Source of the DNA: Aquimarina sp. RZ0
GTDB taxonomy: Bacteria; Bacteroidota; Bacteroidia; Flavobacteriales; Flavobacteriaceae
Length of the DNA: 64,000 bases
Reading direction: 5' to 3'
NCBI RefSeq assembly: GCF_008370685.1
Contig: NZ_VTZU01000007.1
Coordinates: 62,001-126,000 of the forward strand
Made by a program: the position numbers and the translations under genes. Numbering within the stretch: the first letter of the stretch is position 1; the number at the start of each line of letters is the position of its first letter. The notes under the pieces were generated by a model, which saw only the letters and a program-made list of their open reading frames with translations, was not told where the DNA came from and ran no database searches. Below, piece after piece: positions 18,176-27,831 of this stretch.

Positions 18176-18980
18176 CAGTTTGTCTGATAGCTACTAAATT
18201 ACGTAATAATTTTTCTAAATATTGTAGATCTAACATATTAGCTCCATCACTTTTTGCATTTGCCGGATCAAAATGAGTTTCTAGAAATAAGCCATCTACA
18301 CCGGTAGCAATACCAGCTCTGGCTATCGTTTCTATCATGTCAGGTCTTCCGCCAGTGACACCACTGGATTGATTAGGTTGCTGTAAAGAATGAGTAACAT
18401 CCAATACAGTTGTACCATACTGCTTCATTGTAGGGATTCCTCTAAAATCTACAATCATATCCTGGTAGCCAAACATCGTACCGCGATCAGTAATCATTGC
18501 TTTGTCATTACCACTATCTTTTACTTTTCTTACGGCATGTTGCATCGCTTCGGGACTCATAAATTGTCCTTTTTTTAAATTCACTGTTTTTCCAGTATTT
18601 GCGGCGGCAACAACCAAATCTGTTTGGCGAACCAAAAAAGCTGGAATTTGTAAAATATCTACATACTCGGCAGCTATGACTGCGTCTTCATTCTCATGAA
18701 TATCAGTAACTGTAGGGATTTCAAAAGTTTCTCCCACTTTACGCAGGATTTTTAAAGCTTTCTCATTTCCAATACCAGTAAAACTATCGATACGACTACG
18801 ATTCGCTTTTTTAAAAGACCCTTTAAAAACATAAGGAATTTTTAGCTCAGAAGTTATTTCTACAACTTTTTCTGCAATGCGCATAGCTATTTCCTCTCCT
18901 TCAATAGCACAGGGACCTGCCAAAAGGAAAAAGTTATTGGCATCAAGATTTTTTAATTTTTTAATTTTTGCTAATTCCAT
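18162..18980 (-). CDS. kdsA: 3-deoxy-8-phosphooctulonate synthase (KDO-8-phosphate synthase)
   Basis: KdsA joins phosphoenolpyruvate and arabinose-5-phosphate to form KDO-8-phosphate for the lipopolysaccharide inner core. The 272-residue protein shows LLAGPCAIEGEE, VFKGSFKKANRSRIDSF, PTVTDIHE, the QIPAFLVRQTDL segment, ITDRGTMFGYQDMIVDFRGI, DVTHSLQQPN and LETHFDPANAKSDG, all hallmarks of the family. I chose the ATG at 18978-18980 rather than 19010 because the -7 motif at 19000-19007 lies between them and because MELAKIKK is the better N-terminus. It is convergent with the DUF1801 gene. Confidence 0.96.
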   Translation of the reverse strand: MELAKIKKLKNLDANNFFLLAGPCAIEGEEIAMRIAEKVVEITSELKIPYVFKGSFKKANRSRIDSFTGIGNEKALKILRKVGETFEIPTVTDIHENEDAVIAAEYVDILQIPAFLVRQTDLVVAAANTGKTVNLKKGQFMSPEAMQHAVRKVKDSGNDKAMITDRGTMFGYQDMIVDFRGIPTMKQYGTTVLDVTHSLQQPNQSSGVTGGRPDMIETIARAGIATGVDGLFLETHFDPANAKSDGANMLDLQYLEKLLRNLVAIRQTVNSL

Positions 18981-18999
18981 AGATTTCTTGTAAAAAAAG

Positions 19000-19007
19000 C
19001 AAAGATA
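19000..19007 (-). promoter_or_regulatory. -7 promoter element of kdsA
   Basis: On the minus strand these bases read TATCTTTG, an exact TAnnTTTG match, 20 bases upstream of the chosen kdsA ATG. Confidence 0.6.
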
Positions 19008-19118
19008 CACTTTTCCTGATTTGCTTACCCGGCATATTTTGATTCCAGAAAAACGAATACATATGTTTCTGCTAAAAGAAAAATGAGCTTACAAATTATG
19101 GATTTTTGGGTTATAGAA

Positions 19119-19850
19119 TTATTGTTTTAAGATTTTTAGAGCTTTATTATTAGGGATCGTAAGGAAATAAATACCCTGCGGCAAATGATTCAGGTTTACT
19201 ACGATGTCTTCATTTACCGGGATAGTTCTTTTATAGACTATTTGACCAGTTATAGTTGTAATATTTAAGTCGGTAGTTACCTGAATTTTATTGCTGATAT
19301 TAATATGTAATTTATCCTTAACAGGATTAGGGTATATTGCCATGCTAGTAGTTGTTGTATGGTCAGTAATAGATAAGGTTTCATCGCCTTTTCCGAAAAT
19401 CTGAGTCCAATAGTGCGTATACCGTGAGCCATTAACAGCAGCGTGACCGATGCCCATCTCATTATGACCTTTGTTTAGCATATTACTTAAATGTCCAGGA
19501 CTGTTTACCCATTGTTGAAAAGTAGCTTCTACTGTGGCACCGCCTGCTGCAATATTTTCGCCTTGGGGAAATCCCGTATATCCTTCGGCTATGGCGCGCT
19601 CACTAAAATTAGAGCCATTTAACCCCGTATGACTAAAGTAATTATTATCTCCCATATCTTTAGAATGATTAAAAGCAGCTTTATTTAGATTTGTGTTTAA
19701 TCGTAAAGGTTGCGCACCTTCCTGTGCACGCCTTTCATTGACTAATCTTAACATCTCTATAGCTTCATCATTAGTTTGTGAATATCCATTTTGAAAAATA
19801 GTCAAGAGAAATATTGCCAATATAATGGTGTGAAAATTTAATAGTTTCAT
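19119..19850 (-). CDS. Secreted CAP (SCP/PR-1) domain protein with T9SS tail
   Basis: The 243-residue protein has a signal peptide (1-24), a CAP domain (about 30-155) and a T9SS sorting domain (about 170-243, IYPNPVKDK...GIYFLTI...LKILKQ). The CAP motifs are present: LVNERRAQEGAQPL, AAFNHSKDMGDNNYFSHTG, the GENIAAGG block, SPGHLSNMLN and the HYWTQIFG ending. Both histidines of the CAP cavity (in YFSH and SPGH) are kept. Bacterial CAP proteins are extracellular with unsettled functions. Confidence 0.92.
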   Translation of the reverse strand: MKLLNFHTIILAIFLLTIFQNGYSQTNDEAIEMLRLVNERRAQEGAQPLRLNTNLNKAAFNHSKDMGDNNYFSHTGLNGSNFSERAIAEGYTGFPQGENIAAGGATVEATFQQWVNSPGHLSNMLNKGHNEMGIGHAAVNGSRYTHYWTQIFGKGDETLSITDHTTTTSMAIYPNPVKDKLHINISNKIQVTTDLNITTITGQIVYKRTIPVNEDIVVNLNHLPQGIYFLTIPNNKALKILKQ

Positions 19851-20069
19851 AATGGTTCATGTTTTCATTAAAGTTTTAAACGAAAACAACCTTTCCTGTA
19901 GTACTTTGGGTTAAGTTAAATAGATGTCAATTAAAGTTAATCATATGCAAATGTTTTTTAATTCAACTACGCTTGCTACTTCTGGGCTAAAATCAGAAAT
20001 GGTTTTAGTCTATTAAAAAAATATTTCATTTCGTTTGAGTATTTTAAACCGGGAGTATTAAAAACAAAA

Positions 20070-20101
20070 CCGTCCAGATTTTTTAATTAATACCTGGACG
20101 G
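20070..20101 (-). terminator. Terminator of the GH16 gene
   Basis: Arms CCGTCCAG (20070-20077) and CTGGACGG (20094-20101) are perfectly complementary; on the minus strand the hairpin is followed by TTTTGTTTTT. Confidence 0.85.
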
Positions 20102-20133
20102 ATAGAATGATTAGAATAGATTCTTGATGAATA

Positions 20134-22398
20134 CTATTGTTTTATGAATCGAAGTCTCTTTTTTCCTAAAACAGATACAAAATAAATTCCAGGCGTTAGT
20201 GAAGTAGCAGAAATTGTTTCATTTTCTGAGGTAGCTTCAAGTTGTAATACTTTACTCCCGAGTATATCATAAATTGTAATCATATCATGCTGATTAAGAC
20301 CGTCTATAGTAACAAAATCTTTGACAGGATTCGGATAAATTTTAAGTATTTCATTAGCTTCTTTAATATCATCTTCAAACGCTCTTTGAGAAGCGTAAGA
20401 GATTACTAATTTTGCAGATGAATTACTGCTATGTTCTTTTGAGGCAAAAGCAAAATCATTTCCTGATGTTAGTCTTAATACTAAGGATAATCTATTTCCT
20501 GAAATATCATTTTCTCTAAGATTTATAGTTTCTGTGGCATTCAGCGAATACGTTTTATTTATCGAACCTAATAATACACCGGCTCCGGGTTTATTACCGT
20601 TTGATAAATTAGTTTCGCTCCAGTTATTCGAAGTCCCTTTATGTACTGTGAGATTACCATTACCAGCATCGCTAGTGACCTCAAATTTTAATTTTGCATC
20701 TGTGATCGCTCCATTGATACCAGAAAGGTCAAACATTAGGTAACCTTCTCTCTTTCCACTTTCTATTCTGATTAAAGTGTTATTTTGATTGTTATTACCT
20801 TGCATATAGCTATCGTTAACAGGAGATAGCGTCACTGTTTGAGAACTGTTTCCTCCTCCACTTATTCTTTTTAAGATTATCTTATCTAGGTTCCATTGCC
20901 AGGGGTTTGATCCAGAAGCTACTACTCGGACTGTATGTCTGCCAGCGCTTAAGTTTGTAATAGTACTTGATGAAACCAAAGAGATATAATTATCCCATGT
21001 ACCATTATTTCGTACATTATCTGTAGCAACGACAGTACCATCTATTAATAATTGAATCTGAGCATTATCAGAAGGAGAAGATACCCGATACGAGACATTA
21101 TAATTACCTGCACTAGCCACATTAATACTATATTCTGACCAGTCGCCACTATTTACATAATTAACCCCCGTACTTGTAGCATTCATACCAAGACCAGGAC
21201 CGCCGGCACTGGCATCATTAAACGTACCATCAGTATTTGTAAAAGTTTCTGCTTCAATAATAATATCACTTCCTGATGGAGGTGGAGGTGGCGTATTATC
21301 ATTGACAGTTATTTGGCTTGTAGCTTTTTTGTTACCATCAGCAGTTGTTACGGTAATGGTTGCAGAACCTTCTGATATTGCTGTAACTAACCCATTGGAG
21401 TTTACCGTTGCAATAGCATTGTTATTGGATGACCAGCTTACAGATTTGTTAGATGCATTATTAGGTCTTACTGTTGCATTTAAGTCTCTGATCTGTCCTG
21501 TATTCAAGGTAACATTACTATCAGAGATACTTACTCCTGTTACCGGGATTGTACTACTGCCATTTTCTAATTTATAGGTACGCACCCAATCCACGAGCAT
21601 GGTATTCTTTGCGTTATTGTTAAGGTTTTCAACTTTTGGTAATCCTATATTAGGAACACCTGCTTGGGCAAACGGAAAAACTTCTGTATCAAAAACCATC
21701 TTAAGGTTTTCGTCAAAAGGAATGCGAGGAACTATTCTCATTACTTGTCTGCCATCATAATAGAATAATAATTCTGTTGGGCTTTTCCACCAGAAGCCAT
21801 AGGTATGAAAACCATCACGCCCTCTGGTAGGCATTCTCCAGGAAGCTTTTTTATTAGGTTTGCCATTGTGCGGGCCATAATAATGTGTATTTGCTGCATA
21901 CTCAAAAGGAAGGTCATCCTGTCTGTTGTCTCTGGAAGGATTTCCTATATGTTCAATAACATCTATTTCTGAAAACTGACCTACTCTAAACCAAAATGAA
22001 GAAGTCATAGAAAGAGAAGAAGCCTTAAATCTGGCTTCATAGTAATAGCCAGACCTCGCAGTTTTCCCTTTGGATACACAGGCAGCAGAGTTTACCCAAA
22101 TATCACTAAGCGGATTATTGACAGAGTTTGGATTTCTAAGAAGGGTCGAGCGTAATTTTAAATATCCATCTTCAACAAAGGCATTTCCTTTTTTAAATTT
22201 GCTGGGAGGTCTACCTGCCCAGTGCGGATGAAAGTCATCCCATTTGCTGCTATTTATAGAATTACCATTAAATTCATCAGTAAGTTCTGAGACGGCAACC
22301 CATCTTTTTCCGTTAGGAGGAGTTGGTGTTTGCGCGTATGAGCTTTGGTAACAATTACACAAAAGTGCGGTTAAAATTAAAAGTGTGAGTTTTCTCAT
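20134..22398 (-). CDS. Secreted multidomain GH16 glycoside hydrolase (agarase/porphyranase-like)
   Basis: The 754-residue enzyme has a signal peptide (1-22), a GH16 catalytic domain (about 33-275), a BIG2 Ig-like domain (about 280-365), a CBM6-like module (about 375-510; IIIEAETFT...[18 protein letters not shown]...[11 protein letters not shown]), a DNRLRE/CBM96-like module (about 520-660) and a T9SS tail. The catalytic motif EIDVIE gives nucleophile Glu144, Asp146 and acid/base Glu149. The surrounding text ([36 protein letters not shown]) is closest to beta-agarases and porphyranases, so a red-algal galactan is the likely substrate; laminarin is less likely. No other polysaccharide-utilisation genes are adjacent. 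Confidence 0.88.
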   Translation of the reverse strand: MRKLTLLILTALLCNCYQSSYAQTPTPPNGKRWVAVSELTDEFNGNSINSSKWDDFHPHWAGRPPSKFKKGNAFVEDGYLKLRSTLLRNPNSVNNPLSDIWVNSAACVSKGKTARSGYYYEARFKASSLSMTSSFWFRVGQFSEIDVIEHIGNPSRDNRQDDLPFEYAANTHYYGPHNGKPNKKASWRMPTRGRDGFHTYGFWWKSPTELLFYYDGRQVMRIVPRIPFDENLKMVFDTEVFPFAQAGVPNIGLPKVENLNNNAKNTMLVDWVRTYKLENGSSTIPVTGVSISDSNVTLNTGQIRDLNATVRPNNASNKSVSWSSNNNAIATVNSNGLVTAISEGSATITVTTADGNKKATSQITVNDNTPPPPPSGSDIIIEAETFTNTDGTFNDASAGGPGLGMNATSTGVNYVNSGDWSEYSINVASAGNYNVSYRVSSPSDNAQIQLLIDGTVVATDNVRNNGTWDNYISLVSSSTITNLSAGRHTVRVVASGSNPWQWNLDKIILKRISGGGNSSQTVTLSPVNDSYMQGNNNQNNTLIRIESGKREGYLMFDLSGINGAITDAKLKFEVTSDAGNGNLTVHKGTSNNWSETNLSNGNKPGAGVLLGSINKTYSLNATETINLRENDISGNRLSLVLRLTSGNDFAFASKEHSSNSSAKLVISYASQRAFEDDIKEANEILKIYPNPVKDFVTIDGLNQHDMITIYDILGSKVLQLEATSENETISATSLTPGIYFVSVLGKKRLRFIKQ

Positions 22399-23171
22399 AA
22401 TGGGTAAGAATGTTTGTGTTGGCTTAGCTATAAATAATTATACTATGAGGTATAACTAAGCGTAGTTAATGTGATTTAACGTTTTAAAAAAAAATGTATA
22501 CTGCTGTTAAACAATATTTTATATTAACAATAGTTGGTTGTAATAAGTTGTTTCCTTGATTTTTTTTCATAGTAAAAGACCTACATTTGATTTTGTTGTC
22601 AAGAAGTCTTCATTAATTAATAAGGAGTTTATATCCTTTTCATACTGTTTCAGAGAATAGTTCTGTTACAAGCAATAACTACTTAATTTAGATATGTACA
22701 GCAATAATAGTGATGACTTTAGCACTTAGGTTATCTTATATAAACCTATTAGAGGGGGGACTTAAGAATAAAAGGTTAAAAAAATAATCAAATGAGATCA
22801 TTAAGTCATTGAAGTTGGTTTCATAGTAATTGAGTTTATGTTATTGTTTACAATAGTAGCGATTTACGTAATAATAAACGTTAGTTTTACATTTATCAAA
22901 ATCATTGTAAAAATACGAATATTTTCTTATTCGTTAATCATTCGGGGGCTGAGTTTTTATAAAAACCGATATTTGAATTACAAATTAAAGTATCTGAATA
23001 ATGTTTTTCTCAATAAAAAAGAGGCGTTTTCTTGATAGTATACAGAATACATTGAAATCTAATAAAAAAGTATTTAAAAAAAAATAGAGAGCATAAAAAT
23101 ATTGGTTTTCGATCTTTAACAAAAAAAGTCTGATAATGTGTCATTGGTAATTCATAAGTGGTTAGCATTAT

Positions 23172-23233
23172 TTTAGTTACGGTATTTTTTATGCAATTCT
23201 TTGTAAATTCCCATTCTACATACCGTAACTAAA
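23172..23233. repeat. Perfect 14-bp inverted repeat upstream of typA
   Basis: The arms TTTAGTTACGGTAT (23172-23185) and ATACCGTAACTAAA (23220-23233) are exactly complementary with a 34-base loop. The structure ends about 75 bases before the presumed typA promoter. It could be a terminator-like or protein-binding structure, or the two ends of a tiny element. Confidence 0.7.
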
Positions 23234-23309
23234 TCAAGCGATATGAGTATATAAAAATATCTTCAAAAATTCTTATTAGATTTCTTATCAAAGATGTTTA
23301 AATATAACG

Positions 23310-23317
23310 TACATTTG
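23310..23317 (+). promoter_or_regulatory. -7 promoter element of typA
   Basis: TACATTTG is an exact TAnnTTTG match 21 bases upstream of the typA ATG. Confidence 0.6.
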
Positions 23318-23338
23318 CACCCTTAAAATCAGGCGTAT

Positions 23339-25138
23339 ATGACTGCTATAAAAAACATTGCTATTATTGCTCACGTAGACCACGGTAAAACTACTCTGGT
23401 AGATAAGATTATGTATCACTGTCAACTTTTTCGTGAAAACGAAAATACTGGTGATTTAATTTTAGACAATAATGATTTAGAGCGTGAAAGAGGAATTACT
23501 ATTACCTCAAAGAATGTTTCTGTTACCTACAAAGGAACAAAGATTAATATAATTGATACACCGGGTCACGCCGATTTCGGAGGAGAAGTAGAGCGTGTAT
23601 TAAATATGGCTGATGGTGTATTGTTGCTGGTAGATGCTTTTGAAGGCCCCATGCCGCAGACCCGATTTGTATTGCAAAAAGCAGTTGATCTGGGTTTAAA
23701 GCCTTGTGTTGTAGTTAATAAGGTGGATAAAGAAAATTGTACACCCGATGAGGTGCATGAAAAAGTTTTTGACCTAATGTTTGAATTGGGAGCAGAAGAG
23801 TGGCAATTAGATTTTCCTACAGTATATGGTTCTGCTAAGAACAACTGGATGAGTGATGACTGGAAAAATGAAACGGATACAATAGAACCTTTATTAGATA
23901 TGGTGATGGAGCATATACCAGCTCCCAAGGTTGAAGAGGGTAACTTGCAGATGTTGATTACGTCTTTAGATTTCTCATCTTTTACTGGGCGTATTGCTAT
24001 CGGACGATTACAAAGAGGAGTGCTTACAGAAGGGATGCAGGTTTCTTTGGTAAAGCGAGATGGTACCATAAAAAAATCTAAAATTAAAGAGCTTCATACT
24101 TTCGAAGGTTTAGGAAGAATGAAAGTAGAAAGAGTAGAAGCAGGAGATATTTGTGCATTGGTAGGTTTAGAAGGATTCGAAATTGGTGATACTGTTGCTG
24201 ATATAGAAAATCCTGAAGGGCTGAAAACTATTGCTATCGATGAGCCTACAATGAGTATGTTATTTACGATTAATGATTCTCCATTCTTTGGAAAAGATGG
24301 GAAGTTTGTAACTTCGAGACATATTAAAGAACGATTAGCAAAAGAATTAGAGAAAAATTTAGCTCTGAGAGTTAATGAAACAGATAGTGCTGATAAATTC
24401 CTGGTATTTGGTAGAGGAGTATTGCATTTGTCAGTTTTGATAGAAACAATGCGACGTGAAGGTTATGAGTTGCAAATTGGTCAACCACAAGTGATTATCA
24501 AAGAAATTGATGGTGTTAAATGTGAGCCTATAGAAGAATTGACGATCGATCTTCCGGAAAGTGTTTCTGGAAAAGCTGTAGAGATGGTTACTTTGCGTAA
24601 AGGAGAAATGCTGAGTATGGAAGCCAAAGGTGAACGTATGGTATGCGAATTTATGATTCCGTCAAGGGGGATTATAGGGTTACGTAATCAATTATTAACC
24701 GCTACGGCTGGAGAAGCAATTATGGCACACCGTTTTAAAGAATATCAGCCGCTAAAAGGTGATATTCCAGGACGTATTAATGGTTCTTTGGTCTCTATGG
24801 AAAAAGGATCTGCTATACCATATTCTATTGATAAACTGCAAGACAGAGGTAAATTCTTTGTAGATCCCGGAGAAGATATTTATGAAGGTCAGGTAATCGG
24901 AGAAAATTCTCGAGGAGATGATATGACAGTGAATATTACTAAGACTAAAAAGTTAAGTAATGTTCGTTCTTCTGGGGCTGATGATAAGGCTAAAATAGTT
25001 CCGGCAATCAAATTTTCTCTGGAAGAAGCTTTAGAATATATTCAGAAGGATGAATATGTAGAGGTAACTCCGAATTACTTAAGATTAAGAAAAGTGTATC
25101 TAACAGAGGTGGAGCGTAAACGAAATAAGATAGTATAG
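23339..25138 (+). CDS. typA: Ribosome-associated GTPase TypA/BipA
   Basis: The 599-residue protein is a translational GTPase that binds the 70S ribosome and aids 50S assembly and stress growth. It shows G1 AHVDHGKTT, the effector region RERGITI, G3 DTPGHADF, G4 NKVDKE, then EF-Tu-like domain II (about 205-295), EF-G-like domains III and V and the TypA-specific C-terminal domain (LTATAGEAIMAHRF, GDIPGRINGSLVSMEKG, DPGEDIYEGQVIGENSRGDDMTVN). Length and all motifs are normal. It is monocistronic with its own promoter and terminator. Confidence 0.98.
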   Translation: MTAIKNIAIIAHVDHGKTTLVDKIMYHCQLFRENENTGDLILDNNDLERERGITITSKNVSVTYKGTKINIIDTPGHADFGGEVERVLNMADGVLLLVDAFEGPMPQTRFVLQKAVDLGLKPCVVVNKVDKENCTPDEVHEKVFDLMFELGAEEWQLDFPTVYGSAKNNWMSDDWKNETDTIEPLLDMVMEHIPAPKVEEGNLQMLITSLDFSSFTGRIAIGRLQRGVLTEGMQVSLVKRDGTIKKSKIKELHTFEGLGRMKVERVEAGDICALVGLEGFEIGDTVADIENPEGLKTIAIDEPTMSMLFTINDSPFFGKDGKFVTSRHIKERLAKELEKNLALRVNETDSADKFLVFGRGVLHLSVLIETMRREGYELQIGQPQVIIKEIDGVKCEPIEELTIDLPESVSGKAVEMVTLRKGEMLSMEAKGERMVCEFMIPSRGIIGLRNQLLTATAGEAIMAHRFKEYQPLKGDIPGRINGSLVSMEKGSAIPYSIDKLQDRGKFFVDPGEDIYEGQVIGENSRGDDMTVNITKTKKLSNVRSSGADDKAKIVPAIKFSLEEALEYIQKDEYVEVTPNYLRLRKVYLTEVERKRNKIV

Positions 25139-25175
25139 TATATAGTTATTGAAACTATTTCTAAACAAGATTAAA

Positions 25176-25205
25176 AAAATCCCGAGAATTTTCTCGGGAT
25201 TTTTC
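25176..25205 (+). terminator. Terminator of typA
   Basis: Arms AAAATCCCGAGAA and TTCTCGGGATTTTT form a strong hairpin with a T run, about 38 bases after the stop codon. Confidence 0.9.
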
Positions 25206-25564
25206 TTCTTAAAATTTTGGGGTAAATTAGGGTTTTGGGGACAGTTCGCTGTTTTAATTTACATTCTATTTATGCGATTTTTTCAATAAGCTGATTACAA
25301 GAGTATTTCATAAGTATTGACGGTATATATACTTTTCTAATGCGAAACATTAAAAAACTTTGTTATAGTAATTTTGTGGGTAGTTTGACTAATCTATGAG
25401 ATGCATACTATTAGTTGTCATTTATAATTTTGAGAGTAATTACTTGTATAACTTTTCTAGTTATTTTCAAAAAAATAAATGTTATCTTTTCTTAAACTAA
25501 ATATAAGACTTATATTCCACATACTCAAAAAAATTAGCTATTTTAAATTATATAACTGTTTATT
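25206..25564. other. Gene-free region before the polysaccharide locus
   Basis: The 359 bases are AT-rich and hold the promoter of the next plus-strand gene somewhere, but I find no clear motif, repeat or RNA. Confidence 0.45.
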
Positions 25565-26500
25565 TTGCAAGCATATACGATTAAAAAATATCAAAAGTCA
25601 AATTATTTTCAATGGAATGATTTTGTAGAGATTTCTAAAAACGGAACGTTTCTTTTTCATAGAGATTTTATGGAGTATCACTCTGATCGATTTATAGATT
25701 TTTCTTTATTAGTGTATCAAGAAGGAAGATTGATAGGGGTATTTCCTGCGAATATTATAGATAATAAAGTGCATTCACATCAAGGATTGACTTATGGAGG
25801 GCTGATATTGGCAAAGAGTATTGGAGGAAAAAAAGTAAAGGAAATACTTTTAGCCCTACATACTTTTTTTATCTCTAATAAGATTGAAACGGTTTTTATA
25901 AAATCCATTCCTATATTTTATCACAAGTATGCCTCTAATGAGTTTGATTTTTTCTTTTCTGATGCAGGTGCTGATTTATATAGAAGGGATTTGAACTTAG
26001 CTATAGATTATAGATTTCCATTAGAGATTCATAAAAGTAAACTGAAAAAATTCGAAAACGGGAAAAAAAATAGCTTTACGATAGAAGAAGTGAGTGATTA
26101 TACTGGCTTTTGGAATCAGGTATTAATTCCTAGATTGAAGGATAAACATGATACAAAACCAGTACATTCATTAGAAGAAATTATGCTGCTTAAAAAGAGG
26201 TTTCCTGAATCCATAAAGCAATTTGTTATACTTAGTAATAATGAGATACTGGCAGGGATAACAATTTTTAAAACAGAACAGGTAGTAAAATCTCAATATG
26301 GTGCTGTCACCGATCTGGGAGAAAAACTCAGAGCACTGGATTTCCTTTTTATTACGTTGATCAAAAAATATAAAGAAGAAGGATATCGTTTTTTTGATAT
26401 GGGGACAGTAACAGAAAATAATTTTGGGTTGCTCAAGCAAAAAGAAGAGCTTGGCTGTAAAATATATACTCAGGATTTTTATAAACTAGAGATACAATGA
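25565..26500 (+). CDS. FemAB/GNAT-like acyltransferase (BioF2-like)
   Basis: The frame begins with TTG at 25565 (MQAYTIKKY); no upstream in-frame ATG exists. The 311-residue protein fits the FemAB-type GNAT group (acetyltransferase_6-like): an N-terminal FLFHRDFMEYHSDRF, LLVYQEGRLIGVFPANI, HQGLTYGGLIL, and C-terminal ILAGITIFKTEQVVKSQYGAV and FFDMGTVTENNFGLLKQKEELGC. Such enzymes N-acylate sugars or aminoacylate peptides, and in polysaccharide loci they may acetylate aminosugars; here it could acetylate the sugar made by the FdtA/FdtB pair, which is inference. It abuts the convergent glycosyltransferase with no gap. Confidence 0.75.
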   Translation: MQAYTIKKYQKSNYFQWNDFVEISKNGTFLFHRDFMEYHSDRFIDFSLLVYQEGRLIGVFPANIIDNKVHSHQGLTYGGLILAKSIGGKKVKEILLALHTFFISNKIETVFIKSIPIFYHKYASNEFDFFFSDAGADLYRRDLNLAIDYRFPLEIHKSKLKKFENGKKNSFTIEEVSDYTGFWNQVLIPRLKDKHDTKPVHSLEEIMLLKKRFPESIKQFVILSNNEILAGITIFKTEQVVKSQYGAVTDLGEKLRALDFLFITLIKKYKEEGYRFFDMGTVTENNFGLLKQKEELGCKIYTQDFYKLEIQ

Positions 26501-27646
26501 TTAGATAGTAGTTTTCCAAAGCTGCTCATATTTTTTGGCAATATGGAGATAATGATGTTCTTTTTTTATAAAATCTCTAGCTCTTTTTCCAATTTCTAAG
26601 ATCTCATTGGGATTACTAATCAATTGCTCTAATTTTTCTGCAATCAACTTGCTGTCAGGTACTGTGTCTACGGCAACAGTTTCTTGGAGATTGTAATAGT
26701 TGGTAAAAGCTGCACCTGCTCCTGTAAAAACAACTTTGCCCATTGACATAGCTTCTAGAGCATTGTATCCCTGATCATGTGCATATGTCTGATCAAGAAT
26801 AATATGAGCTTGTAAGAAATGTTTAATATATTTAGAATAGGGTAGATCTTTGGTAGTGATCACCTCTATTTTATCAGGATATTTTTGTGTGATAATTTGT
26901 AATGCCTCCTCAAAAAATCGATTCCCTTTTTTTATGTAATTAGAACTGTTGATTCCGTGCAGAATTTTAATTTTCCCATCAATAGTCATAGGAACGTATC
27001 TAATTTTATCTATATTAACGGGATTCGGTATCATTGATACCGTTTTTTTTGTGTTTTGATATGCTATATTATATTCAATACTTGCTGGGATAACCGCTTT
27101 TATATGATTAAATACAAAATTGTGAATTTTTTTTTGTTTAGGTGAAATATATTTTAATGTGCTTTTATATACTTTTTTTAAAGATTTATCATTAAGCAAT
27201 GGTGTGAGTGTACTGTATCCAAACTTACCAGAAAGAGAATAGGAAATGTAGGTATAGTCATCTCCACAAGCTAGCAAAAAAACATTTTTGTTATGAATGA
27301 AAAGAAAGTGTAATAGTTTTTTTTCAAAATAAGGATCTATGTTAAAAGGAGTTTCATTAATTAGTTGTACAACGTCATAATTTGTGAGTGTATCTTTATG
27401 TTTCCTGAACTTTATACAAGTTTCTATAGAAGCGATATCAATAGTTGTCAACTTAAAAATGAGATGTCTCATTTTATTTAACAAAAAACTATTTTTTATA
27501 AAACTACTATCAATATTAATATCAACAGGATATTTTTTGAAAACATCACCATTTCCAACAAGAGTTACCGTATGCCCGTTTTTAAGTAATCCTTCTTTAA
27601 GTGAATTATGTAAGCGACTATATTCTCCTACTAGTAATATTTTCAT
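26501..27646 (-). CDS. Glycosyltransferase, GT4-like
   Basis: The 381-residue protein has a GT-B layout: MKILLVGEYSRLHNSLKEGL at the N-terminus and a C-terminal donor-binding half with IKILHGINSSNYIKKGNRFFEEAL, AHIILDQTYAHDQGYNALEAMSMGKVVFTG and a final REHY-like helix. The donor sugar is not readable. It lies on the minus strand inside the otherwise mostly plus-strand cluster, next to the acyltransferase-like gene. Confidence 0.8.
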   Translation of the reverse strand: MKILLVGEYSRLHNSLKEGLLKNGHTVTLVGNGDVFKKYPVDINIDSSFIKNSFLLNKMRHLIFKLTTIDIASIETCIKFRKHKDTLTNYDVVQLINETPFNIDPYFEKKLLHFLFIHNKNVFLLACGDDYTYISYSLSGKFGYSTLTPLLNDKSLKKVYKSTLKYISPKQKKIHNFVFNHIKAVIPASIEYNIAYQNTKKTVSMIPNPVNIDKIRYVPMTIDGKIKILHGINSSNYIKKGNRFFEEALQIITQKYPDKIEVITTKDLPYSKYIKHFLQAHIILDQTYAHDQGYNALEAMSMGKVVFTGAGAAFTNYYNLQETVAVDTVPDSKLIAEKLEQLISNPNEILEIGKRARDFIKKEHHYLHIAKKYEQLWKTTI

Positions 27647-27720
27647 TAAAATAATATTGAATGTAAATAGTTATGGTTATAAAAAAAAAGCATACCTTCT
27701 TTAAGATATCCGAAAAAAAA

Positions 27721-27728
27721 TATCTTTG
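27721..27728 (+). promoter_or_regulatory. -7 promoter element of the FdtB-Wzx-GT-FdtA operon
   Basis: TATCTTTG matches TAnnTTTG in the divergent spacer, about 100 bases before the aminotransferase start, which would give a leader of roughly 100 bases. Confidence 0.55.
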
Positions 27729-27831
27729 CCGTAAAGGTATTTTTAATACTTTAATAATAAAAACAGAATCCTACTGAATTCTATTGCTCTGAATTAAGGA
27801 CATAAAATACAGTAGTAAGATATATTTGAGA

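Larger units (their letters stand above)
22399..23338. other. Long divergent intergenic region upstream of typA
   Basis: These 940 bases separate the GH16 gene and typA. Apart from a perfect inverted repeat (23172-23233) and the typA -7 motif (23310-23317), I see nothing. A 65-codon open frame at 22838 is very rich in Ile, Phe, Lys and Asn and is probably chance. Confidence 0.5.

Noticed and set aside
22838..23035. 65-codon plus-strand open frame in the spacer before typA
   Set aside because: Composition is almost only Ile, Phe, Leu, Lys, Asn and Tyr, as expected from AT-rich non-coding DNA; no motif, weak start context and no operon partner.
23220..23338. Riboswitch or leader RNA of typA
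   Set aside because: The presumed promoter at 23310 leaves almost no leader, and the inverted repeat lies upstream of it; no known riboswitch core is visible.
23566..24069. 167-codon frame antisense to typA
   Set aside because: It lies wholly inside a certain gene, is rich in Ser/Thr/Pro from reversed codons and matches no family.
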